Source of the DNA: Bactericera cockerelli
Taxonomy: Eukaryota; Arthropoda; Insecta; Hemiptera; Triozidae
Direction: 5' to 3'
NCBI GenBank assembly: GCA_024516035.1
Contig: CM044967.1
Coordinates: forward strand, 1,830,383 to 1,894,382
DNA: 64,000 nucleotides
The notes under the pieces are model-generated. The model saw only the letters and a list, made by a program, of their open reading frames with translations. It ran no database searches and was not told where the DNA came from. Positions 19,544 to 30,417 of this stretch are shown here, piece after piece. The position numbers and the translations under genes are program-made. Each line of letters opens with the position of its first letter. The first letter of the stretch is position 1.

Positions 19544-20005
19544 CACTGTCGAATCTGGACACAAGAGAACCGGAAATTTTTTCTCTTATAAAGAGGGGTT
19601 TTTCAGGTTTCTCTCATAAAGACGTTATTTTAGCTTATCTCTATAAGTTAAATTATCTCTATAAATACCTTACCTCTCTAGGTAAATTCGACCTGAAAAT
19701 TGATCTCTTATACCTAGGTTTTCTCTAATATCCAGTTCTCTTATACCAGGTTTCTCTTGTATCCAGTTCTCTTATACCCAGGTTTCTCTTATATCGAGGT
19801 TTCTCTTATATCCAGGTTTCTCTTACATCCTGTTATCTTATATACAGGTTTTTCTTACATCCAGTTCTCTTATATCCAGGTTTCTCTTATATCCCGGTTT
19901 CTCTTATATCCAGTTCTCTTATATCCAGGTTTCTCTTACATCCAGTTCCCTTATATCCCGGTTTCTCTTATATCTAGTTCTCTTATTTAAATCTAGATTT
20001 GACTG
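19544..20005. mobile_element. Pogo-like TIR element with minisatellite core
   Basis: TA flanks both ends. The ends are inverted: cactgtcgaatctgg at left and the complement of cagtcaaatctaga at right. The core from about 19690 repeats ttctcttatatccaggt and ttctcttatatccagt about fifteen times. A 77-residue open frame at 19757-19990 is a translation of this core and not evidence of a gene. Related copies are at 33606-33815 and 54155-54339. Confidence 0.7.
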
Positions 20006-20007
20006 TA

Positions 20008-20627
20008 TCTGTGTAGTTCCTATAGTGACTAGATATAAGATATAGCTACTGTAGCAGATATAGGTATAGTATAGTTATATACCTAGTATACTTGTACAGT
20101 ACAGTTCCTGTACCATATAGGTAGCATAGCTGACTTTGAAATTACCATCACTCATATTAAGTAGATTCAGTGAAGAGGAAGCAGATAGAGCAGTTAGCTG
20201 TTCTCAAGGTACATTCCTTGTCCTCATTTTTATGTTATTTCTATCATTTTAAATTAAGTTATCATATATTATTAGTATCATAATATATAATTAGTATCAT
20301 TACATATATCCGTAGTTAATTTTTATAGTAAAAAAAGTACCTCTGCAAGTAAGCTGACTTCAAAATATTTGATAACTGCATATTATTTATTTATTAAAAT
20401 AATATTTGCAACATTTCTTTTTTTATATAAATAGTTGCACCTAATTTTCGCGTGTTTGGGAATCACTCTGAATCGAGCTATGTATTTACGGGACTATAAT
20501 CAGCTCAAATGGTATTATGTTAAATGTTTTGAAGCAACGTGTGTACATTATTATCCTACACAAATGAGCATTATTTCAGCTACATACATCATTTCAGTTT
20601 CCAGCCACTTCATAACATTATTACCAG
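20008..20627. other. AT-rich DNA, no recognised gene
   Basis: Unassigned. Words such as tataggta and agtatagt are frequent at 20030-20110. Confidence 0.45.
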
Positions 20628-21092
20628 GCGGGGCCGGTGCTAAGGAGCTGCGGAACTGCAGCACCCCCAGACGAAAAAGAAAATGAGAGGATTTCCTCAG
20701 AACAGCTCGTACACAATGAGAAAATTGATCACCCATTTCTAGAATAATAATTAATGCATAATGTTCAATAATTTGAATTGTAAAAATACAAATACAAATA
20801 CTTATTATGATTGTATTATAAATCCCATTTTAGTCTGTCCCGGTAGCTCAGTGGTAAAGGCGGCACTCTGTGAATCCAGAGGTTCCAGAGGTCGTGGGTT
20901 CGAAACCCAGCCGGGACATGACAAGTTATCCTCCCATTTGGGATTTTTACCACATTATAATATGTCTTGGGCTTACTGCTGGAATATTGGGACTTTAATA
21001 GTCCTTATCGGGCAGTATAAATAAGGCGATATTATTAATTAGTGCGGTTTATGTGGCAGCACCCCCAACAGATTTTCCCACCGACCGCGCCT
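20628..21092 (+). mobile_element. hAT-like MITE (family J) split by a SINE-A
   Basis: Left end caggcggggccggtgctaag; right end ttttcccaccgaccgcgcctg. These are inverted with respect to each other. The interior matches the 9633 copy (gaggatttcctcagaacagc; gcagcacccccaacagattt), but a SINE-A lies inside at 20837-21037. No clean 8-bp duplication was found. Confidence 0.8.
20837..21037 (+). mobile_element. SINE-A, full length, inside a MITE
   Basis: Well-preserved copy: gtcccggtagctcagtggta head, box B gggttcgaaaccc, body and (ATT)n tail. A short flanking repeat (ttagt) may be its target duplication. Confidence 0.93.
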
Positions 21093-21403
21093 GCTATTAT
21101 GTACTCCGGAACAATTTGTACAAATTATTATTCAAGTATATTTATTTATTATTATTAAAATATAAAAAAAACATATTACATTGTAATAAGGTACAAAAAC
21201 TGTACATCTTCCAGTGAAGTAAGTTTAACTTGCTTCAAAGTAAGGCGCCCTCAAATTATACAGAGAAAGCCAATTATCTCCTCATTCTCTTCTTAACATT
21301 GAGAAAGATATCCCGTTTTGCAGATAACCCTAGAGAGGCAAATATTACCGTGTGTGTGATCCCACAAGAATGCATCCATTCTTCCTTTACACAAGGTCTT
21401 CAT
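21093..21403. other. No recognised gene
   Basis: AT-rich, unassigned. Confidence 0.45.
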
Positions 21404-21500
21404 ACCGACCTCAGTAGCTCGATTGATAGGGCGGGGCTCGTAACCTGGAGTTCGGTGGTTCGAATCCCGTGAAAGTGCGAGAAATTTGAGTAAGGTGGGT
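21404..21500 (+). mobile_element. SINE-B head, diverged
   Basis: accgacctcagtagctcgat, ggttcgaatcccgtg. The body is short and degraded (agaaatttgagtaagg). Confidence 0.75.
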
Positions 21501-21565
21501 TTTATTATGATTACCAAAAGTGTGATCAGTCACCACCTATATTCTTACATATTCATACAGGTAAA

Positions 21566-21645
21566 ATAATAATAATAATAGCGCCTTATTTATACTGCCG
21601 ATTACGACTATTAAAGTCCCATTATTGAAGCAGTAAGCCCAAGGT
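21566..21645 (-). mobile_element. SINE-A 3' fragment, reverse
   Basis: (AAT)n, then gcgccttatttatactgccg and ctattaaagtcccattattg, ending at gtaagcccaag. Confidence 0.8.
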
Positions 21646-21722
21646 CCTATAGTCCAGTCCCTTCCTTAAGGAAACATAATTATGATTCATCCCGATTCAT
21701 TTATAGTATTTTTTCATTATTT

Positions 21723-21870
21723 TGACCGACCTCAGTAGCTTGATCGATAAGGCAGCGGACTTGTAACCTGGAGCTCGGTGGTTCAAGTCCCGGTTTCAGC
21801 GTAGATTTAGTAAAACGAGTTTGAGTACTTGTGATATCACGAATGTGATTAACACTAATATGATAACTTA
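21723..21870 (+). mobile_element. SINE-B copy
   Basis: accgacctcagtagcttgat, ggttcaagtcccggtttcag, gatttagtaaaacgagtttg, gtgatatcacgaatgtg. Directly followed by the CT microsatellite. Confidence 0.9.
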
Positions 21871-21901
21871 ACTTTTTTGTCATCATATTGTGATAATTCC
21901 T

Positions 21902-21905
21902 TCCT

Positions 21906-21937
<32 letters not shown>

Positions 21938-21998
21938 CCTCTCTTTCTCTCTCTCCCTCTCTTTCTCTCTCTCTCTCTCTATCCTCTCTCTCTCTCTT

Positions 21999-22046
<48 letters not shown>
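21902..22046. repeat. (CT)n microsatellite, with satellite tract at 22141-22205
   Basis: Interrupted CT/CTCTCC tract; a shorter (CT)n tract follows at 22141-22205. The arginine/glutamate-rich reverse open frames across it are artefacts of composition. Confidence 0.95.
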
Positions 22047-22048
<2 letters not shown>

Positions 22049-22205
22049 CCAAAAAGTTAGCATTAGCTTGGGGGATGTAATTTTTGTAATAGTAAAAAAA
22101 AATATAAAGAAATGAATTTTATCAAAATCAAAAAAAAATCTCGCTCTCTCTCTCTCTCTCTCTAGTAGGTACCTACCTATCTCTCTCTCTATCTCTCTCT
22201 CTATT

Positions 22206-22524
22206 CGCGACTCTGCTGAAAGAGTTACTGGGTGTCTGGAGAGCGGTTCCGTTATCCTGCTCACTCAAGTGAGGAGGTTGTGGTAACATCATTAACTCTC
22301 CTGCTCTTCCCGTGGCTCTCGGAGCACGGCATGAAGGAAGTTGTGGAGCGGGAACTCTGAAAACGAAACAGTCCATTGGTCGCAAAGTTGAAGCGAAAGC
22401 GAAAGGGACACATTCCGACCGCACTGGATCATTGGAATACATGAGTATAATGTCGAATACATGAGTAATGTCGCCTTATACTGTTCATGAAAATCCGTTC
22501 TGGTGGGCTGCCAACTTAATGCGT
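22206..22524. other. No recognised gene
   Basis: Relatively GC-rich unassigned DNA. The phrase accgcactggatcattggaa at 22418 recurs near 1078 (accacactggatcattggaa). Confidence 0.45.
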
Positions 22525-22613
22525 CTCTTATACTGCCCGATTAAGACTAATGAATCCCATTATTCCAGCAGTAAGCCCAAGACGTATATTAAATCCCAAG
22601 TGGGAGGAAAGTG
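22525..22613 (-). mobile_element. SINE-A 3' fragment, reverse
   Basis: cttatactgcccgattaaga, tcccattattccagcagtaa, caagtgggagga. The head is missing. Confidence 0.75.
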
Positions 22614-22721
22614 GCCACAATGGTAGGTTTTCTTTTCTTTTCTACTCTTTCTTTTCTTTCCTTCTTTTTCTTTCTCACAGCTTCCTCTTTCTCACTCTTT
22701 CTTGACCTTAGCAAAGAGGCG

Positions 22722-22832
22722 TTATTAAGGGTTGGATGGCAGAGATTGTCATAGGCAATAATCACGCCCTTTTTACATTTATTGTAATTTCTTACTTTGA
22801 TGTCAAATAAAGAGTCATATTATTATTATAAC
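22722..22832 (+). repeat. Repeat N, longest copy with (ATT)n tail
   Basis: ggttggatggcagagattgt, cataggcaataatcacgccc, then about 50 bases ending tcaaataaagagtcatatta and (TTA)n. The A/T-rich tail suggests a retroposon 3' end. Confidence 0.6.
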
Positions 22833-22834
22833 CT

Positions 22835-22918
22835 GTCATGACCCGGCTGGGTTTCGAACCTGTGACTTGTGGATTACCAGACCAACGCCGACACCTTGAC
22901 CACTGAGCTACCGGGACG
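22835..22918 (-). mobile_element. SINE-A-like head, reverse, variant
   Basis: gacccggctgggtttcgaac ... gaccactgagctaccgggac. The central (anticodon-side) part differs from other copies (tgtggattaccagaccaacg), so it may be a separate subfamily. Confidence 0.75.
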
Positions 22919-22944
22919 TGGAATAGTAATTATCATACTTCAAC

Positions 22945-23125
22945 ACATCATCATAGGGTGGCGTCAACTTGAACGATGGTAGCCAGACAGTGGAGGAATG
23001 ACTCAGCACTTCTACCACTGTCTTTACAAGGAGGCTAATAATTGACAAGGGCCCCCAGAACCAAGCCTATGCTGGTTCTACCCCCTGTTTATAGTCCCCC
23101 AACCAGACTGCTGGTCTACTCCCTG
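22945..23125 (+). repeat. Repeat I copy
   Basis: Contains catagggtggcgtcaacttg, gtggaggaatgactcagcac, attgacaagggcccccagaa and one or two 38-bp-type units (ctactccctg; agtcccccaaccagactgct). Longer arrays are at 38236-38555 and 54725-55045. Confidence 0.8.
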
Positions 23126-23439
23126 ATTTAAAATTAAAATAATCATGTTTAAGAAGTGTTTTTTTTTAACTTCAGCACAAGACAGGTAGTCCCATTATGC
23201 TAAAAAACAGCTTGTCCCATTATTCAAAGAATTTTATGCTTTTTTATTTATTACTAATACCTTCAAGCACTAACAGTAGCCATGCGTTAGACCAGTTTGG
23301 TGAACCAAAGTGTTCTTTTGGAAATATCACTGGTTACTGGTCCAACGGTTTTATATCTGGATCACTGCTGAAGAGTTATTTTATTTTAAATGCAAGTAAA
23401 GTCCATCTTATATTCTTGTACTTTACTATATATACATGA
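23126..23439. other. No recognised gene
   Basis: Unassigned. The 80-codon open frame at 23197-23439 does not resemble a known family. Confidence 0.4.
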
Positions 23440-23584
23440 AGTTATCATATTTGTGTTTATCACGATGTGATATCACAATTTTACTTAAACTCGCTTTACT
23501 AAATCTTTGCTGAACTTGGGACTCGAACCAGTGACCTGCGGTTACGAGTTCGCCGCTTTATCGTTCAAACAACAGAGGTCGGTT
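23440..23584 (-). mobile_element. SINE-B copy, reverse
   Basis: atcatatttgtgtttatcac, gatatcacaattttacttaa, then the head in reverse (gggactcgaaccagtgacct, acaacagaggtcggt). Confidence 0.87.
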
Positions 23585-23828
23585 ACTTTATCATAATTAT
23601 ATATTTCAAGCACGTTCAAATATTCAGTCCAATGCAATGATGAGCATTACTTGAAGGGGTACTGTTCAAACAATTTTGAATCACTATTGGAGGGAGAAGT
23701 GACATTTGTTTCAAGCCTTTTTCATGCTCTTGTGCAGTACCAAACTTTTTTTTATCAAGATCACTAACTAGTTCAAGAGTTTACTTTTTGTAAAATAAAT
23801 ATACTCGAACTATAAACTGATCACAGCT

Positions 23829-24049
23829 GCACTGGTAGTCAAGTGGTTAACGCGCTAGTCTGGTAATCCAGGTAGCGTAGGGATCCGTTGTTTCGAATCC
23901 CACCCAGTGCATGAATTTTTCCTCATTAATTTGTGTTTGTGACCACATAATAATGAGACTCTGAGGGTTAGGTGGTAGAAAATGCTTTGAGCATTAACCT
24001 CGCCTGGTGGTTACCTTCCACTAAAGAGTGTTATTATTATCACATTGAT
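23829..24049 (+). mobile_element. SINE-C copy, full length
   Basis: tRNA-like head. Acceptor arm GCACTGG pairs perfectly with CCAGTGC after the box B-like segment. Box A-like part is agtcaagtggttaacgcgct. Body (gagactctgagggttaggtg) and 3' part (cctggtggttaccttccact) end in (TTA)n. The flanking atcaca may be a 6-bp target duplication. Confidence 0.93.
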
Positions 24050-24361
24050 ACTGTGCTCTATCCAGGATTGTTTACGTTGAATTATAGGAGTTTACAGTTT
24101 TGGACACGGAATGGTTTGCTTTGGGAAGCGCTTGTTTCTTGTGTCGGGATTTTCTGTCTAGTTCGCCTCTTTCCCGGTTAAATCAACTATTAGATTATTT
24201 ATATTTATTTATATTGGATTATTTATATTTTAAGCTATTTATGTAATATTTGTTTTTAACATTGTTGTTTTTTTTATGTATAATTTTTTTTAAATGTTTG
24301 TGAGCCAACTCCACTAAAATTTGTAATACCAAAAATACAAATAAACATTATAATAATAATA
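24050..24361 (+). mobile_element. Retroposon insertion with 14-bp target duplication, class unknown
   Basis: The 14-bp repeat attatcacattgat occurs at 24036-24049 and 24362-24375. Between them are 312 bp, starting actgtgctctatccaggatt and ending in (TAA)n after ccaaaaatacaaataaacat. It inserted into the tail end of the SINE-C. The AT-rich 3' part resembles a LINE 3' untranslated region; no reverse transcriptase remains. Confidence 0.8.
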
Positions 24362-24375
24362 ATTATCACATTGAT

Positions 24376-26790
24376 CAGAGCACTTGAATTGAACAACTCT
24401 ATAATGTAAACACCAAAACCACTCCATCCTATTGAACACTACGGCGATCAAGTTTATCTAAACAGTTCTTGAATTCCAACTCCTGAAGTAGTTACTTATG
24501 CTTCAGACCCGCCTAGAGGTCAATGCAAATATATCTACTGCTTGAAATCTCTGCTAATTTTCGCACTTGAGACTACCTCTTTATTTGAGCGTGTAAAACA
24601 GAAAATATTTGCATTCTTAGCGCAAACACTTGATACCAATATGCAAGAACACGGAACATGAACAAATTTCTAGTGTGTATTTACCGTGTTTGTGTAGTTA
24701 CCTCTTAGCCAACTTGTAACTAAATATGCTGCAAGGATGTTTGTACTATCATTTAAAACAGTATGCCTTTGGAGTTGAAATAACTGTCTCTTGATGAATA
24801 TCATGGTGTAAACAGCGTAGAAATGGATAGCAGAAGTAATAAACGATTTGGCCTCTTTAGCAGCTTTCCATTATAAGATAATCAGACATCTTGGAAGTAA
24901 TTCATAGGTAGTTGTACTGTAGTTTGATAGTATAAATTTAATAGTTGCAGAATTCTGCATCTGTGTCAGAATTATTTCAAAAGAGGAGAATACTTGAATA
25001 AATTGTTGTATGAGAATTATTCATTTCATAGCCTTTCTAGAAAATCAACTTACAAAAGATTTCATCCAGGAGACACCTCTATATTTCTACGAAGTCCTAA
25101 ACTCGACTGATAACTTTATTGAACAGTTTTTTGTGAAAATCTACTGTTGTGGTTATTTTTTTTGAACAGAATGATAAATGACCTGGTTTGGCTGTGATTT
25201 TAAATCTGAAGTCCTACCATGAACAATAATTTAGCAAATGAACAGTTGTTTTGGCAAATTGGAATAAATGAAGTCAACTGTTGGCAGAGTGGGACTGCTT
25301 ATTTTGGGCTGACAGTTTAAATGAAGCACTATATTTTTTAAGAATGGGTTAGGTTAAAAGAGTGTAATATTACACGTCCTCTGTTAGGTAGGTCAAAAGC
25401 TCATGTACCTACACAGCATCCAGGCTAAAAACTAAATAAACGTTCAGAATCTGCAAATAAAATGGCAAGTTTGCAACAATCTGCCCAAAGTTATGACAGA
25501 CAGATTTATCTTTGAATATTTCCTGTACTTTACTGATAGTCTGTGAGAAATATTCCCAGATTTTGTTGGGTTGTGTGCGGAATATAAAATTTCGGAGAAA
25601 TTTTGAAGATTGAAAGAGATGCTATCTTTTGTGTCTGAGCCTCTTCTGGTTATATTCGTGCACGTAGAAGTGAATGAAATATTAGAGAAGGAATTTCGCC
25701 ATTTGAATGCGATACAGTCAAGTCTCATCACACACTAAAAAAGTAATTTGGCCAACTGTAAACTTGCTTCTTCTTCTTGGACCTCTATTCTTTTTACCGC
25801 TGCTTTTTTGGTCCTGTCAAAATTTCAAGTTCAAAACTACTCGGACAAAATGACATTCAAACAATCGTGAATACGGTCCCAACACAATTCCTTATCTCAC
25901 ATGGCCAAGAGTAAATCTCAGATAGCCTACATAGAAAAAATTCTGCAAACAAAAGGATGAAGAGATTGACACATCGATAAGAACAACTTAGTGAGAGAAA
26001 AAAAAAATCAATGTACCCGAATCAGATTAGATGTTAACTGTTTTCTGTGCCATTCATTCAAATCTCTTTGAGATCCTTATCTCAGGACAATCAGGAATTG
26101 TAGAGGTCCTCGTGCTTAGGAAACTCTGCATAAAAGAACATTGTAAGGATCAAAAATGTCTGATCCTCTCTATTGTAATACATATAACTACTCTAGTTCT
26201 AGTATGTTCCATCAAACCAAATTTGAGGGCCACAAAGCACGGTTACCTTGTCAGAAAACTTCATTTTAGCTTGTCAATTTTAGTCGAAGACGAACTTTGG
26301 CTCGAATAGAGTTGAAACTCTACATAATGAAAATTCTAGGAAGACATGACATCCAAAGAAGGCGTTTTAAGGACAAGCTCAATAAGGAGATGAGTGGAGA
26401 AAAACTGATTTTTTTTAATAAAAGGCAAAAATGTTTGCGAAATAATATAATAATAATAAATTAGAAGAGGTATTTAGAAGACTAAGCAAGTATCCATTAT
26501 AATAGAGAAGATCAGGAAAAAAACTGTCTTTGTACCTATTGCCAAAATAACACATGGTGACTTGGTAAGTGTCTACAAAAGCGTAGAAGACTCCTCGAAT
26601 AAATTACAAACTTCGGAACTTCCCAAGCTTGGAGAGTGAGGGACGAGGGTTGGAAGAGGGAGGACGACCTAGACAGAAACAATAACAAGACTTCATCAAA
26701 TCAACACCCAACTCCAGTAGTTTTGGGAAAAAGTAGAGTGAAGAAATTTTAAGTTTGATGAATTGTGACATCACACTTGAGATCAAAACA
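24376..26790. other. Low-copy DNA, no recognised gene or repeat
   Basis: The longest apparently repeat-poor stretch in the left half. Open frames (for example 95 codons at 25444-25731 reverse, 92 codons at 26031-26309) are isolated and show no recognisable domain. Small exons or regulatory DNA cannot be excluded by eye. Confidence 0.5.
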
Positions 26791-26794
26791 AACA

Positions 26795-26850
26795 TTGAGG
26801 TCGGTGGTTCGAGTCCCAAGTTAAGCATAAATTTAGTAAGGTGAGTTTGA
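26795..26850 (+). mobile_element. SINE-B fragment
   Basis: ttgaggtcggtggttcgagt, then cataaatttagtaaggtgag. The 5' half of the head is missing. Confidence 0.75.
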
Positions 26851-27392
26851 TTAATGATAACTATAAAGAGTTTACAAGAAACTGAATAATTTGTTTAATG
26901 TTTTATAAATTGTGACACCACTAAAAAAAATCTATAAAGAGGTTACAAGAAACCGAATAATTTGCAGGACTTGTTAAACTCTAAAAACTCCTACACAATA
27001 ACTTTTATGGTACAAATCTGATAAGCTTGCCGATTAATACATTTCACTTCTGCCTAATGACAATAACAAAGCCCTTGTATGCGGGTACATTGACTAACGT
27101 AACAATTCCTTCATAGAAATATATGTCATACAAACGTTGTTAATAATGTTGATGTATATTTACAACACTATGAAAAGTTCTATCTCAAACACCATTCGAA
27201 TTAAAATCGATATTGGATTGTCATTTCCATATTGATGGTCCTTTCAAGATCCAACAATAGAATAGTATCTAGTACAACTTCTCACTTTTCTGTTTATACT
27301 GATACTGAATAATATGGAAAATGCAATCCCACATCCTGAATGGCATGATAAGGCACCAATGCTGGAAAACTGTACGTTAGTCCTTGCATGGA
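26851..27392. other. No recognised gene; repeat G scrap
   Basis: A short local duplication (acaagaaactgaataatttg at 26876 / acaagaaaccgaataatttg at 26944). A repeat G end (tacaacttctcacttttctg) is at 27271. Confidence 0.45.
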
Positions 27393-27465
27393 TATTGGAT
27401 AGTAATAAATACCTGCAGTACCTACCTGCCCGAATAACAGCATACAGTGAATGGATGTTGCACAA
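27393..27465 (-). repeat. Shared downstream flank of SINE-C (reverse)
   Basis: Reads gcatggatattggatagtaa, taaatacctgcagtacctac, the reverse complement of the flank in the 18.5 and 19.2 kb blocks. It lies next to a reverse SINE-C in the same relative position. Confidence 0.75.
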
Positions 27466-27690
27466 ATAATAATAACACTCTTCAGTGGACGGTAACCACC
27501 AGGCGAGGTTAATGCTCAAAGCATTTTCTAACCCCTAACCCTCAGACCCTCACAGTCTTATTAATTTTATGTGGTCACAAATTCAAATTAATGAGGAAAA
27601 ATTCATGCACTGGGTGGGATTCGAATTGGATCCCTACGCTACCTGGACTACCAGACTACCGCCTTAACCACTTGACTACCAGTTCTATGT
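27466..27690 (-). mobile_element. SINE-C copy, reverse, full length
   Basis: Tail, 3' part (ggtaaccaccaggcgaggtt), body (ctcagaccctcacagtctta), head (cactgggtgggattcgaatt ... ccacttgactaccag). Confidence 0.88.
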
Positions 27691-28302
27691 TGTTCTAAAT
27701 ATGAAGTAATGATTGATTTATTTTAAAATAAATCAAGAAAATAAAGAAATACCTACTCGACTAAAAAATTCGAGCTTCATATAATTTCTAGGAACATCAT
27801 CCGTTCAGTTTCCTTTCACCAGGCGAGCTTTATAGGTGGCAATGATATTGAGCTGTGGTCGCGATATTCATATAAGTCAACGCGACATATAAGTACCGTT
27901 CTCAATTAAGTCTCGTGACAACCGCGATATATTAAGACCCTTATCCCATGGCTATTCTATTTTGTCATTATGTTTTGCCATCTGGATTCTCACACAAGTG
28001 GTCTAGTGGTCATCAACTGTTTTGAGTTTCAATAAGATGCAAACTTCATCCCGCCACCAGATTTAATCTGAATGGGGTACAAAATACTTCCATATTTTAT
28101 TACTCTTTGAAATAGTCTCATTTTAAATTAAAATTTTATGTCTGTAAAATAGAGACTTAAAATATACAATAAAAGTAATATATTTAAAAGAAAATACGAC
28201 TTTACTTCAATAACTTTAACTTAACTAATTTTGCCTTCAAAGATAACAATTTTGTATTAATTGATGTAGAAGTTATCATATTTTTGTGTTAATCACACAA
28301 AA
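27691..28302. other. No recognised gene
   Basis: AT-rich unassigned DNA. Confidence 0.45.
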
Positions 28303-28458
28303 AACCGACTTCAGTAGCTTGATCGATAAGGCGGCGGACTTCTAACCTAGAGCTCGGTGGTTCAAGTCTCAGGTTCATCGTAGATTTAGTAAAGCGACTT
28401 AGAGTAGTTGTGATACTCGTATCAAGAAAGTGATTAACACAAAAATGATAACAATAAC
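28303..28458 (+). mobile_element. SINE-B copy
   Basis: accgacttcagtagcttgat ... ggttcaagtctcaggttcat ... gtagatttagtaaagcgact. Confidence 0.88.
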
Positions 28459-28516
28459 ACAAAAAATATAACATTTACTCAAACTCGCTTCATGTAGTTC
28501 TATAATCCATATTCAC

Positions 28517-28580
28517 CGAACTCAGTAACTTGATCTATAAGGCGGCGGACTTGTAACCTGGGGGTCGGTGGTTCCTATGT
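28517..28580 (+). mobile_element. SINE-B head fragment
   Basis: accgaactcagtaacttgat, aacctgggggtcggtggttc. Breaks off after box B. Confidence 0.8.
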
Positions 28581-28680
28581 ACGCCAGATATACCCAAAAT
28601 CTCTATTGCTTTTTTTTCTTCCGAGTTTTTTTTATTTTAATTTTAACATATTCACGGGGTTTACCCATGTTTATTAAACT

Positions 28681-28890
28681 GTTCCGGTAGCTCAGTGGTA
28701 AAGGCGAGACTCTGTGAATCCAGAGATACCAGAGGTCGTGGGTTCGAAACCCAGCCGGGACCTGACAAATTATCCTCCCATTTGGGATTTTTACCAAATA
28801 CTAATATGTCTTGGGCTTACTACTGAAATAATGGGACTTTAATATTCTTAATCGGGCAGTATAAATAAGGCGATAATATTATATTATATT
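28681..28890 (+). mobile_element. SINE-A copy, full length
   Basis: gttccggtagctcagtggta, box B gggttcgaaaccc, body, (TAT)n-like tail. Confidence 0.9.
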
Positions 28891-29130
28891 ATATTATTAA
28901 TAATTTAATGCGCCCATGGTAATGGTTTCTTGGTGGATCAGTCTGAAAACCACTGGCTGAAACTCAGAAGAGACATCTAATCATAGGTGTGTAGGTCCGA
29001 TGCATCATGTCTGCCGATATGGGGAGCACACACACGTGTTTTATTATGTCTAGCTGGTGCCTTGCAATAACTTTTCTTGCAGAAAGGATCTATAGTCTGT
29101 TCTGCTACTAAAAAAAACAATACTTTCTAT

Positions 29131-29478
29131 CTTTTTCTTCTCCTTTTGCTCTGTCTTATCCCGCTTTACAAGGGTCGACGTTGTTCAACCTCATGGTTGA
29201 GGTTGGTTGGTTTTGGCTCATTTTTATGGCTGGATGCCCTTCCTAACACCAACGATTAACGTCCTGGATTAGGACGGGGGTTTTACCCTCCATTCGCTGG
29301 GAATCGTACCAGCTACCCACATTAACCTCACTCAGCCTGGGTAGGGCCGGAAATGCCAGCTTCACATGTACGGAGGGAACAGAATTTTCGGTGAAAAATC
29401 TGCTCCAACCGGGAATCGAACTCAGGATCTCTGGACTACGGGGAGTAGTCACAACCGTTACGCCACGGAGGCTGGCAA
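29131..29478 (-). mobile_element. SINE-D copy, full length, reverse
   Basis: Reverse of 3043-3400: 3' end with ttcttctccttttgctctgt, central domain (cattaacctcactcagcctg) and head (gcaggatctctggactac-like, cgttacgccacggaggctgg). The flanks aacaatactttctat and accaataccttctat look like a slightly eroded target duplication. Confidence 0.9.
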
Positions 29479-29758
29479 AAAAAAAAACCAATACCTTCTA
29501 TAAGGTATAAAAGCAATACTTTCTATACCTTAAAGGTAATAGAAAGTAAAAATTCAAGCTAGACCCTCAAGTTTTATTATTTTATTGTTATTAAAAGACA
29601 CCTTGCAGAAGCAACACAGTGAGTGTTGCAGGTCGTATCTCAAGTTTCCTAGCATTAAGTTTTTGTATGAAACTCAAGCCACAACCTATTGACTGTTAAA
29701 TCCAACAACAAAAAAACTTTTTGAATGTTGTATCAAACTCAAGTTAGTAAACATTGAG
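29479..29758. other. No recognised gene
   Basis: Short unassigned spacer with repeated actttctatacctt-type words. Confidence 0.4.
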
Positions 29759-29760
29759 TA

Positions 29761-30415
29761 CCGTAAGACGGGTTTAGTTTGCGCCTTAAGGGGTAAAATT
29801 GCTCCACTCTATGTCCATCATGTGCAGCCCTCTCGTGGAAACAGAATGCACTGTATCTAAAAATAAATCCTCCCAAAATAATTGTTATGATTTGACAGTC
29901 GTGCCTAATGATCAAAACACTCATTCAACAAGTTGTTGCTGCTGTTATCAGTTCTCAAAGTTGATCATAGTTTTTTCCCTTAAATTATGGCTGGATAATT
30001 TCTAGGGATTTATATGAATTTTAACTCTTTTTTTAATAAATGGTACCTACATGAAAAATCAATATTTTTTCACCATTTTTTTTTCTGTTTTCTTAGTTTT
30101 AAATTCTCTCTCACATGCTATAAAAACTGAGCAGTTTTATTTTGCTCCACTACGTCTAAAATAGGGATTTCCTACAGCGTATCACAGGTGGTGCAATGTA
30201 ACCCCACCTATGGGGTAAAATTGCTCCAAAGATTAGTTGAGTTTTTTTTCATAGTTAGCAAATGGAAAACGAAAGTTTCTAATTTTTATTGAAAAACAAT
30301 GTCCTTGCCTACAAAATGAATTATTAATTAATTGTTTATTTGGAATAATAAAAAAGTTATGCAACATTTTGTAAGAAATATCTTAAAAGTGGAGCAAAGT
30401 AACCCCGTCTTACGG
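29761..30415. mobile_element. TA-flanked MITE, 655 bp
   Basis: Ends are inverted: ccgtaagacgggtttagttt at left and, as reverse complement, ccgtaagacggggttacttt at right. Flanked by TA (29759-29760, 30416-30417). The interior repeats gggtaaaattgctcca twice (29791, 30213). No transposase, so nonautonomous. TA target fits the Tc1/mariner/pogo group. Confidence 0.85.
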
Positions 30416-30417
30416 TA

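Noticed and set aside
19757..19990. Repetitive 77-codon protein.
   Set aside because: Translation of the minisatellite core of a pogo-like element; no start context or conserved partner.
20837..20920. Possible tRNA gene (good box A and box B, paired acceptor arm).
   Set aside because: The same head occurs in many copies, always followed by the same body and (ATT)n tail, so it is a SINE head.
21701..22264. 187-codon reverse open frame rich in Arg and Glu.
   Set aside because: It is the translated CT microsatellite plus SINE-B; both strands are open there.
25444..26309. Possible host exons (95- and 92-codon frames).
   Set aside because: No recognisable domain, and no convincing splice or start context by eye; kept as unassigned DNA.
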